Program-made: the position numbers and the translations under genes
The notes under the pieces: model-generated
Seen by the model: the letters and a program-made list of their open reading frames with translations, nothing else
Database searches by the model: none
What the model was told of the DNA's origin: nothing
In this document: piece by piece, positions 1 through 7,900 of the stretch
Layout of the letters: each line of letters begins with the position of its first letter
Position numbering within the stretch: the stretch's first letter is position 1
NCBI GenBank assembly: GCA_030590185.1
Contig: JAUUZB010000110.1
Span: forward strand, 1 to 8,318
Reading direction: 5' to 3'
DNA from: Deltaproteobacteria bacterium
GTDB taxonomy: Bacteria; Myxococcota; XYA12-FULL-58-9; JAUUZB01
DNA: 8,318 nt

Positions 1-745
1 CGACCAAGGTGTCGAGCATCACCCGTAGGATCTCGATGTCTGGGCCGTCGGTGTAGCTCTTGGTGCAAAACTCGTGGACCTCGCCAGGGCGCCGTTGGCC
101 GAGGTGGAACTCCTCGTGGGCGTGGAACCAGTTCTCTCCGAGCAGCGCGTCTCGCGCCTGGGTACGGACACCGCGCAGCAGGGGATAGCGCAGATCGATC
201 GGTAGGTAGTGTGCGCGCACCGCGCCGGTCAGCCAGTTTTCGATTGCACCGCGCTGCCGCCAGAGCGCCCGTCGCAGCCGGGGATCCGGATGCCACGAGA
301 GCGGGTAGATGTTGCGCGGATCGCGAACGACGTTGGTGGACTCGAAACCAAAGAGGTGCTTGCGCATGTTGAGCGCGTAGCCGTTCAGCTCGATCACGGT
401 GAGGGTGCGGTCGAGGTCGTCGTGACGCAGAAGCTGGGCGAGTTGATCCGCCACTCGATAACCGGCCCGAGAATCGTTGCGGACCCAAACCCCGAGCTGG
501 TCTCCGAGCGAACGCGCCAGGCCCTGACGTCGACTCCCGCCCGCCAGGGAGGTACCGATCAGAGCGACTTCAGCCGGCGACAGGCCAGGCTCACCCACCA
601 GGCGCAGATCGTAGGCGTCGACAATCTCTCGGCTGCGGCCGCTGGCCTCCACGTGGGCAAGCCAACCATGGGCCGGCAGCAAGAGCAGCAGCGCCCCGGC
701 GATGATGCCGAGCAGCAGGAGTCTATGGGGCAATAGGATTCGCAC
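1..745 (-). CDS. SGNH-hydrolase-like acyltransferase partner of the MBOAT gene (3' end missing)
   Basis: The minus-strand frame from a GTG at 745 stays open to the left window edge (248 codons visible), so the C-terminus is missing. Residues 9-25 are a leucine-rich helix after an Arg-containing N-terminus, which suggests a membrane anchor or uncleaved signal with the rest in the periplasm. Residues 60-68 read VALIGTSLA; the strand followed by G-T-S fits SGNH block I, with Ser66 as the likely nucleophile and Thr replacing the Asp of GDS. A second strand, TVIELNGYAL, comes about 60 residues later and resembles the next conserved SGNH block. The closing Asp-x-x-His motif would lie beyond the window. 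The start is firm, because the in-frame codon two triplets upstream is the MBOAT stop. The three-base gap to the MBOAT gene points to a shared transcript. AlgX/DltD-like proteins do this job in other systems, so the likely role is final transfer of an acyl group to an exported polymer. The family is inferred from context and motifs. Confidence 0.7.
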   Translation of the reverse strand, partial: MRILLPHRLLLLGIIAGALLLLLPAHGWLAHVEASGRSREIVDAYDLRLVGEPGLSPAEVALIGTSLAGGSRRQGLARSLGDQLGVWVRNDSRAGYRVADQLAQLLRHDDLDRTLTVIELNGYALNMRKHLFGFESTNVVRDPRNIYPLSWHPDPRLRRALWRQRGAIENWLTGAVRAHYLPIDLRYPLLRGVRTQARDALLGENWFHAHEEFHLGQRRPGEVHEFCTKSYTDGPDIEILRVMLDTLV

Positions 746-748
746 GGC

Positions 749-2143
749 TCAAAATTGAAAATAGAAGAAGTTCTGGGTGGGGCCGCTCAGGCCGAGAACC
801 CCGGCGGTGAGGGCGGCGGCGGTGGCGGCAAGGGCGAGCTCGGCCGAGCGCGACCGGGGCCGCCAGGCCAATACTCGGTCGTAGAGATCGCAGGCGCCGC
901 GATACACGAGGAGGGTGATCGGGATCGCCAGGAGGACCGCCACCCCGGGGATCGGGTCGTCGAACAGGTCGAAGAAGATCTTGCCGAGCAATACCATCGC
1001 CGCCGAAAAGTCACGGGCGCGGAAGAATCCGAGGCTCAGGGTGTGCAAGGTGAAGGTCGCCATGATGGCGAGCGGCGTGGCGAGGCGCGAAGGGATCGGC
1101 AGGCGCGCGAGGTGGGGGCGGAGCCAGTCTTCGAGCGCCACGGCGACGCCGTAGAAGAAGCCCCAGATCACCAGGGTCCAGGCCGCGCCATGCCAGAGTC
1201 CGGCGAGGGTCAAGGTGATCACCAGATTGAGGCGCTTGCGCCACGCCGAGGCGCGATTGCCGCCGAGGGGAATGTAGAGGTAATCCCGCAACCAGGTGCC
1301 GAGGGTGATGTGCCAACGTCGCCAGAACTCCGCGGGGGAACGCGACAGATAGGGGCGTTGGAAATTCTCTGGCAGTCGGAAGCCCATCAAGCGGGCGGCG
1401 CCGATGCCTATGTCGCAGTAGCCGCCAAAGTCGAGGATGATCTGAATGACGAACCCGAGGCAGGCGGCGGCGCACACCCAGGCCGGGTAGGCGCTCGGCA
1501 ACTCGAACACCGGCCAGATGAAGGTCACCAGCCAGTCGGCGAGGACCCGTTTCTTGAAGACGCCCACCAGGATGCGCACGACGCCGTAGCGCAGGTCCTC
1601 CGGGGTCGCTGGGGTTGGATCCTCGATCTGGGGCACCAGCTCATTGGCGCGGACGATCGGCCCTGCGACCAGTTGGGGAAAGAAGGTTACAAAAGTCGCG
1701 AAGGTGACGAAGTCGGTGATCGGCTCGCGCTCGCCCCGATAAACGTCGATGGAATAGCTCATCGACTGAAAGGTGTAGAAGGAGATCCCTATCGGTAGGA
1801 TGACGTCGAGCTCGCCGAGACCCGCCGGTCCTCCGAATAGAGCCACCGCGTCGCCAAAGAGATTGGCGTACTTGAAGGCGGCGAGGATCCCGAGGTTGGT
1901 GATCACGCTGGCCGCCAACCAGTAGCCGCGATGGCGTGCGCGGCGACCCATGGCGAGCCCGGCGGTGTAGTCGACGGCGATGGAGAGGAAGAGCAACAGG
2001 ACGAAGGGTGGATTCCAGGCCGCGTAGAAGATCAGGCTCGCTAGCAACAACACCAGGCGCTTGCTGCTGGGTCGGCGCGCGCGGTTGGCTGCGAGGACGG
2101 CGATCGGTAAGAAGATCGCAAAGGTGAGGGTGTTGAACCCCAT
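749..2143 (-). CDS. MBOAT family membrane O-acyltransferase (AlgI/DltB type)
   Basis: A complete 464-residue polytopic membrane protein, of usual length for bacterial MBOAT proteins. Family hallmarks in order are: an N-terminus like the common M-x-FN-x-x-x-F start; FYAAWNPPF at 39-47; SYSIDVYRGE at 129-138; FFPQLVAGPI at 154-163; FWRRWHITLGTWLRDY at 273-288 followed by IPLGGNR; and LAGLWHGAAW at 313-322. His318 is the expected catalytic histidine and His278 is the second conserved one; both are intact. The protein ends in FFYFQF, which matches the usual aromatic C-terminus of this group, so the stop is genuine. Members accept an acyl group from a cytoplasmic donor and pass it across the membrane to modify a polysaccharide or other surface molecule. 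The substrate here cannot be read from sequence. An in-frame TAG lies 15 bases upstream of the ATG, so no longer start is possible. No clear Shine-Dalgarno is visible. It is followed directly by its likely SGNH partner. Confidence 0.95.
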   Translation of the reverse strand: MGFNTLTFAIFLPIAVLAANRARRPSSKRLVLLLASLIFYAAWNPPFVLLLFLSIAVDYTAGLAMGRRARHRGYWLAASVITNLGILAAFKYANLFGDAVALFGGPAGLGELDVILPIGISFYTFQSMSYSIDVYRGEREPITDFVTFATFVTFFPQLVAGPIVRANELVPQIEDPTPATPEDLRYGVVRILVGVFKKRVLADWLVTFIWPVFELPSAYPAWVCAAACLGFVIQIILDFGGYCDIGIGAARLMGFRLPENFQRPYLSRSPAEFWRRWHITLGTWLRDYLYIPLGGNRASAWRKRLNLVITLTLAGLWHGAAWTLVIWGFFYGVAVALEDWLRPHLARLPIPSRLATPLAIMATFTLHTLSLGFFRARDFSAAMVLLGKIFFDLFDDPIPGVAVLLAIPITLLVYRGACDLYDRVLAWRPRSRSAELALAATAAALTAGVLGLSGPTQNFFYFQF

Positions 2144-2167
2144 GGGCCCGGTTGGCTACCACATCGA

Positions 2168-2195
2168 GCCACCGGGTCTCAATCCATGAGGTGGC
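2168..2195 (-). other. Possible hairpin between kinase and MBOAT genes
   Basis: The 75-base gap 2144-2218 holds an imperfect inverted repeat: GCCAC at 2168-2172 pairs with GTGGC at 2191-2195, and inside it CTCA (2178-2181) pairs with TGAG (2187-2190) around a five-base loop, with five unpaired bases on one side. No run of U follows on the minus transcript, so it does not look like an intrinsic terminator. It could be a weak pause or processing site, or chance. No convincing -35/-10 pair or Shine-Dalgarno is seen elsewhere in the gap. Confidence 0.25.
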
Positions 2196-2218
2196 CGGAC
2201 CGCTTCTCTGGTTCCCTT

Positions 2219-4954
2219 CTATGGAACTGGAGTCTTCGTCCGCAACGCCGCGTCGATGGCCACGGTGATTTCGTTGACCTCAAACGGTTTGGGCAACAGG
2301 CCCAAAGCCCCGTTGGCGATCATTGCTGCTGTGTCGTCAGACTTTCCGTGACCGGTGCAGATGAGCACACGAACGGTTGGGTCGATCTCTTTCAATGAGC
2401 TGAAGCACTCAGCGCCGTCCATGGTGGGCATGGTCAGATCGAGGACGACGAGGTCGATCTCCGGGCCGCGATCTCGGTACGTCTCAATGGCGCTGGCACC
2501 ACCATCGGCCAGGAGAACCTCGTACCCAGCCGCCTCGAGTATGCGTTTGCCCGTCGCCCGGAACATCTCCTCGTCATCGACGAGGAGCAAGGTGGCCAGA
2601 CGTTGCGGGGTGGGGGACTCTGCCGCGTCTGCCGCTTCATGGGTCTCCCTGTCTCCTCCGTCCGCTGTGGTTTCATCGGACTCGACGGCGGGCAACCATA
2701 TGCTCACCGCCGTGCCCTCGCCGGGGGAGCTCTCGATGTCGATGGAGCCACCGTGGTTTTGGACGACTCCGTAGGCCATCGACAACCCGAGGCCGGTGCC
2801 CTTGCCCAGGTCCTTGGTGGTGAAGAACGGCTCAAACGCTTTGCGCAGGGTCTCTCGAGTCATCCCGGGCCCATCGTCCGAAACTCGCAATTTAGCGTAG
2901 TGGCCCGGCTCCAACCCCACGATGTCGTTTGCAGCCAGAACCACGTTGCTCGTTGAGATGGTAATGGTTCCCTTCCCGTTGAGCGCGTCATTGGCATTGA
3001 GGCACAGGTTCATCAGGCTCTGCCCTATTTGGGCGGAATCACACTCGACCGCCAGGAGCTGATCAGCCAAGGCTGTGGTCAGGGAGACTTTCTTGGGGAG
3101 TGAATAGGCGAGCATCTCGACCACGTCGTGGACGATGGCGTTGGGTGAAACTCTCTCCTTGCGGTACTTGCCCTTGCGGGCGAAGCCGAGGAGGTTCTCG
3201 ACCATGGCTTTGCCCCGGCGGGCGGCGGCAACGATGGCCTGGATGTCGGGCAACTCCGGGTCGCCCGGTTGTCTGGTGCTCTCCAATAAAGAGCCGAGCC
3301 CGAGGACCACGGCGAGCACGTTGTTCATGTCGTGGGCGACGCCCCCTGCGAGGGTGCCCACCGCCTCCAACTTCTGCGATTGAAAGAGTTGCACCTCGAG
3401 TGCCTCCCGGTGCGTTTCAGCCTCCTTGCGAGCGGTCGCGTCGAAGGCTACCCCCTCTACGGCGATGACCTCTCCGCCGTCCCAAACCGGGACTTCGGAA
3501 ACTTCGAGCCAACGCGTCCCGCCATTCTTGTGCCGAATGTGAACATCGTATGGGGATTGTCGGACGCCGGCGGCGCTCAGGGCGGTCGATTGATAGACCG
3601 CCTCGTTGTCCGGATGATCGGTGAGGTACTTCCCAAAGTGGGCCTGGAATTCCGCTACCTCGTAGCCGAGGACGTCGGTGACCGAGCGAGAGACATATTG
3701 AAAGACGCCGTTCAGGTCGTGTCGGTAGATGAAGGCGCCGTTCAAGTTGTCCACCAAGCGCTCGTGTTCCTCCTGTTGCCCTCGAAGGCTCGTCGTACTC
3801 GTGCGTACTGCGCGCTTGAGTTGGCGGTTCCAAATCCACACGATGCCGATCCCGATCACCACGAGGGCGAGGAGGACACCGAGGAGATAGAGCCAGCGTT
3901 GGCTGCGAGGCGGACCCTCGTACAGCAGCCCTTCGAGTGGGGGTGCTTCTCCTAGCAGACCGAGCCTCGCATAGGTGCTCGCGATCCTGGCCCACCGCCC
4001 AGCGTGGGAATGCCCCAACTCCACGAGGTCGTGCTGCAACATCGGCTGCATCAGCTCCGCTTCCCGGAGAAGGTCCTTCACGCTCCGGTCCGGGGCATAC
4101 TCGCGATGAATCAGCTCGGCAATTTCAGTGGGGTTGTCGATGGCATAGCGCCAGCCCATGAGACTCGCGCTTCGGAAGGCCTCCACCCGCGTCGCGTGAT
4201 GCTCTACCTGCCTATCGCTGGTGAACAGGCAGTCTCCATAGAAGTCGTAGCCGTAGTCACGGGGCCGAAGGGTCCGAACATCGAGACCCTGGGCCTGCGC
4301 CACGGCCCCAAAGGCGGTTATATAGCCGCTGATGGCATCGACCTTCTCGTCCTCGAGATCTTGCCAATCAAAAGAGTGGGGCAAGATGTCGACGGTCGTG
4401 GGGTCTAGACCCGCGTCGAGGATCATTCCCATGGTGTTCGCATCGCTCTCTGCGCGAAGCATCACCCTGCGCCCCTCGAGATCCTGGGGCGAACGAATCT
4501 GAGACTCCGCCAATGAGAAGAGGGCGATGGGGGAGTGTTGGAAGATGCAGGCGAGCACCACCACCGGTTTCCCTTCGCTCCTGCGTACCACCAGACTAGG
4601 CACCTCGACGCCGAACTCGGCACGGTTGAAAACCACTTCGTCGACAAAGTCGACGTTCGGCCCCCCCTCAACCAGCGTCACATCGAGGCCGGCGTTGTGG
4701 TAGAAACCCTTCTCCACAGCTGCGTAGTACCCGGCGAACTGAAATTGGTGATGCCATTTGAGCTGCAACCGAACGGCGTCGAGATCCGCAGTGTGGCCAG
4801 GATCCGCCCGGGCCGAGAGTGCGCCCATGAGCAATAGAACCCAGACACCTGCGACGGTCCTCGCCCATCTCCTGGCGGGAACTTGGCCGAGGGTGTTCAT
4901 GCGGATCCAGCCTATCGGGTTGACGGGGGTCGTGGAACACCTCGCGGTGTTCAT
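2219..4954 (-). CDS. Hybrid sensor histidine kinase with NMT1/THI5-like periplasmic sensor, PAS and receiver domains
   Basis: 911 residues from the first ATG. A Sec-type signal peptide (about 31-50, ending SARA) precedes a periplasmic NMT1/THI5-like binding domain (about 58-330) with the family signature [14 protein letters not shown] at 66-79. A membrane helix spans about 355-377. The cytoplasmic part has a PAS domain with PAC tail (about 398-512), HisKA with phosphoacceptor His541 in VAHDMNN, and HATPase with N box NLCLNANDA (649-657), DDGPGM (693-698) and GKGTGLGL (717-724). A complete receiver follows (788-905), with acidic Asp793/Asp794, phosphorylation site Asp839, Thr867 and Lys889. 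All catalytic residues are present. It should bind a small solute in the periplasm and control autophosphorylation, passing phosphate to its own receiver. No Hpt or DNA-binding output is fused, so the downstream partner is unknown. The ligand is also unknown; relatives bind thiamine-precursor pyrimidines or sulfonates. The ATG at 4900 (Met19) is a serious alternative start and gives a more normal signal peptide. Confidence 0.93.
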   Translation of the reverse strand: MNTARCSTTPVNPIGWIRMNTLGQVPARRWARTVAGVWVLLLMGALSARADPGHTADLDAVRLQLKWHHQFQFAGYYAAVEKGFYHNAGLDVTLVEGGPNVDFVDEVVFNRAEFGVEVPSLVVRRSEGKPVVVLACIFQHSPIALFSLAESQIRSPQDLEGRRVMLRAESDANTMGMILDAGLDPTTVDILPHSFDWQDLEDEKVDAISGYITAFGAVAQAQGLDVRTLRPRDYGYDFYGDCLFTSDRQVEHHATRVEAFRSASLMGWRYAIDNPTEIAELIHREYAPDRSVKDLLREAELMQPMLQHDLVELGHSHAGRWARIASTYARLGLLGEAPPLEGLLYEGPPRSQRWLYLLGVLLALVVIGIGIVWIWNRQLKRAVRTSTTSLRGQQEEHERLVDNLNGAFIYRHDLNGVFQYVSRSVTDVLGYEVAEFQAHFGKYLTDHPDNEAVYQSTALSAAGVRQSPYDVHIRHKNGGTRWLEVSEVPVWDGGEVIAVEGVAFDATARKEAETHREALEVQLFQSQKLEAVGTLAGGVAHDMNNVLAVVLGLGSLLESTRQPGDPELPDIQAIVAAARRGKAMVENLLGFARKGKYRKERVSPNAIVHDVVEMLAYSLPKKVSLTTALADQLLAVECDSAQIGQSLMNLCLNANDALNGKGTITISTSNVVLAANDIVGLEPGHYAKLRVSDDGPGMTRETLRKAFEPFFTTKDLGKGTGLGLSMAYGVVQNHGGSIDIESSPGEGTAVSIWLPAVESDETTADGGDRETHEAADAAESPTPQRLATLLLVDDEEMFRATGKRILEAAGYEVLLADGGASAIETYRDRGPEIDLVVLDLTMPTMDGAECFSSLKEIDPTVRVLICTGHGKSDDTAAMIANGALGLLPKPFEVNEITVAIDAALRTKTPVP
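4892..4954 (-). promoter_or_regulatory. Leader hairpin with two identical start-codon contexts of the kinase gene
   Basis: On the minus strand both candidate starts read ATGAACACC (4954-4946 and 4900-4892). Between them lies GGTGTTC (4941-4935), the exact complement of GAACACC, which begins at the G of each ATG. With the first start it forms a perfect 7-bp stem closed by GCGA, a GNRA tetraloop (4952-4935). With the second start the same element could form an alternative 7-bp stem across a 36-base loop. The local hairpin covers the third base of the first ATG, which favours initiation at 4900. The pairing is seen directly in the sequence; the regulatory role is inferred. The upstream gene's stop is only 21 bases before the first ATG. 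Confidence 0.4.
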
Positions 4955-4975
4955 CCCCTGCCCGGGATCGAGGCT

Positions 4976-7900
4976 CTAAGAATCAGCGGCGAGCAACCCC
5001 GACACGAGGGCGGTCACGAACACCCGCTCGTCCTTGTCGGTGATCGGCTCATAGTGGCGGTTGAGGGCGGAGAAGACCGCGGCGGCGAGGAACGTTACGA
5101 CCATCGGATCGGTCGTGCGCTTGGCGATCGCTTCGGCCACCAAGGGGTGACGCATGTGCAGGAGAATGCGCCCACCGTCGATGGTGGCGACGCGATCCTT
5201 GCGTTTGCGGTCCCTGTGAAAACGCCGGGCCGCGAGATCCTCTAGTAGCTCGCCATGCTCCTCCCGTAGCCAAGCGAGCGCCCGGCGCAGGTCGTCGATC
5301 AGCTCATCCTCTGGACTCGGTGGTGCAGGCTTCGGTTTCGCCTCGCTGGTTGGCGCAGTGCGCGACGCGGCGGGCGTCTCGGATTTTGGATTCGACTCTG
5401 ACTCCGAACCCGACCCTGCCTCCGCCGGTTGGTGCCCGGCGGCGAGCTCGTCGAGGGATGGAGCCGGGGCCGACCGCTGCGGCTCCCACAGGCCGAGTCG
5501 CAACAGCACCGGCGGTTTTTCCCGCAGGGCCTGCGACAGGCTGATCCACTCCTCCGGCCCGAGTCGCAGCAGGGGCAACTTGGCGAGCCGATCCCGCAGG
5601 CTCGTGTAGCGCTCCGCAAAGGCCGCCGGTGGTTCTTTGATCCGGTGGGTGGCGAGCGCCGCGTTCTCGAGCAGATCGCGGACCCGTTCGCGCTCATCGC
5701 CTTTGAGCTGTTTGAAGCGACCGGCCAGGTCCAGGTACAGCTTGATCAACGAGTGGACGATCTCGTGTTCCTCGGACTCGAGCAGCTCCACCCGCAACCA
5801 ATCGGGGGCCGCGACCTGCCGGCCTCTCGCGACGCCGGCGCAGGGCAGCTCCGGGCGAACACAACGCCACTCCACTAGCTTGCCTTCACTGCCCATGGCG
5901 ACGCGCAGGGTACGCCGCGGGTCGACCGGGATCTCCTTGGGGATCCAGAGGGTGAGGTCGAAGCGGTCGTGCTTCGAGCCGACGCGGACCAAGAGCTCCT
6001 CCGGTGGTGCCGGCAACTCCGGCGCCAGGTTCCGGTGGCGGATGCCCTTTTGCTCGCGGGCCCACTCCCCATCGTAGCAGACGAGTTTCTGGCAGATCTC
6101 CCGCAACCGCTGTTGTTCGAGCTCGTCCGCAATCACGATCGCCTGACGTGGGTCGAGCGGCTCCCCCTGTTTGGCTCTGGAGAGGTAACGGACCTTGCCG
6201 AAGCGCTTGGCGATCTCCTCGAGCTCGGCGATGCACAGGGCGCGACCGTCGGTGGTGCGCAGGCCTGCGATCTTGGCGGCGGCATCGCGGATCGCAGCGA
6301 CCCGCTCGGCCTTGGGTGCACCGGCGTCCTTGGGCGGGTACGGGGCGGCGACGAAATCGATGAGGTGATACCAGGCGGCCTGTTTGTCCTCGGGCGGCAG
6401 CTCGGGCCAACGCTCCACCAGGCGCGCCACGAGCTCCGGCACCTGCGCCAGGCAGATGTTCCAGAGCTTGTTGATGCGCGGGTCCGCTGGCTTGAGCTGG
6501 TAGGTGGGGGTGAGCGGCAGCTTGGCGTCATCCAGGATCGCGACAAACGCCCAGCTCGTGGTGCCGGGGAGGGTGGTGATCCGACGCTTGTGCTTGAGTA
6601 GCTCCACACTGCCCCGGGTACCGAGCTCCCGCCGTCGTCGGCTCAGGCCGACCTCGCCGCGCAGGCCCTTCTTCTTAATGACCGTCGTAGCCAACATCTC
6701 GTCGGCGACCAACGCCACCCGCTCGACCTTCGGCCGTTCCTCAAAGGCGCGTCGACCGATGCGGTTCTCGACCCAGCGCTTGGAGTTGACGAGATGGTCG
6801 GAGCCGTAGCGGCTCAACAGAAACGGTTTTACCTTCGGCTGGAGGTGAAGGATCAGGCGTTTGCCCGCCGGATCGAAATCATAGGCATCGTTGACGTAGT
6901 AGATGCGATCCTTGTCGGCGAAGGCGGCGTCGAGCTCCGCGATGGAGGCCTCCCCCCCGGTGATGGTGCGGAACAGGGGGGTTGCTCGAAGCCGGTCGAC
7001 GCCGGTGTCGCTCTTTGTTTCCTTGGCCCGATCACCGAGCAGGCCCGCGGCCGCATCGAGCAGAACACCGCGGGCCATGGCGGCCCGTGTCGCGGAGAGG
7101 CGGGGCAGCTCAGCACAGAGCTTGGCGAGCAGCCTCGACGCCGCGTCCTGCAGGGTTTTTTTGACGTGCGTGAGCATGGCGTTGCTGCGCACGTTCTTCC
7201 AGTCGGAGGTCGGTTGGAGTTGGTCGTAGTTGACCACCCCGAACAGCGGGCCAAAGGGCATCTCCAGAGCACGCACGGCGAGCAAACGGTGGCGCTTGAG
7301 CAGGCGTACGCGCACGGCGTTGTCCTGACCCGGGAGAATCTGATGGGGCGTGTTCGGGGTTGGGATGGCGATCCGACCGCGGATACCGGAGTCGGTGTCG
7401 ATCTCAATGTCGAGGAGGCGGTTCGATGTGAGCTCGAGCCGCTCGGTCGGCTTGGCCTCGAAGGCCTGGGCGAGGCCGCGCTTTTGTGCCTCCTCGTGCC
7501 AATCCCCGAGGTCGCGGGGGCGAAAGATCGTCCTGAGCAGGGCGCGGTCGGTTTTCGAGAGGCTGAGCAACGGGGTCTCCGGCCGTTCTCGCGGCGGCTC
7601 GGCGTCCTCGACGCAGACGTACCAGACACCTTCGTCCCGCGCGATCGCGGTTTCAATGTCCGCGAGCGACATCGTCGGGCCATCGACTCGAGGGAAGAGC
7701 GGCGCCCGGGCGAGGGGAAACGGCTCGGCACCCCCAGGACCAACCCGACCGATACCGAGGGCGGGCTGGTAGGTTTTCGTGTTCTTGGCGAAGGCCGCCA
7801 CCGCTTCCTTGGAGTAGCCGCATCCCCTCAGGAAGGTGACGGTGGGTGACCGCTTGAAGACAAAATGGAGATAGTGCGCCAGGTAGCGGCGTTCCTCGAC

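Noticed and set aside
209..736. Plus-strand frame of 175 codons near the left edge
   Set aside because: The opposite strand carries an uninterrupted frame that starts right after the MBOAT stop, with a membrane helix and an SGNH-like motif. It explains the region better.
755..1798. Long plus-strand frame of 347 codons
   Set aside because: It lies wholly opposite the MBOAT gene, whose catalytic motifs are intact. The plus product is low-complexity (Gly/Glu/Arg-rich) with no recognisable domain, typical of an antisense shadow in GC-rich DNA.
2168..2195. Hairpin considered as an intrinsic terminator after the kinase gene
   Set aside because: The stem is short and interrupted, and no U tract follows on the minus transcript.
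4000..4800. NMT1/THI5-like domain considered as a thiamine-biosynthesis enzyme or free ABC binding protein
   Set aside because: It is continuous in frame with a membrane helix and a complete histidine kinase, so it acts as a sensor domain here.
7156..7162. Run of seven A on the minus strand inside the large gene, considered as a frameshift or slippage site
   Set aside because: The run encodes Lys-Lys in frame, and the repeat landmarks stay in register on both sides. The zero-frame codon before it ends in C, so it is not a classic slippery heptamer.
6794..7849. Plus-strand frame of 351 codons
   Set aside because: It is antisense to the large repeat protein, whose repeat landmarks run through this stretch. 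The product shows no domain.
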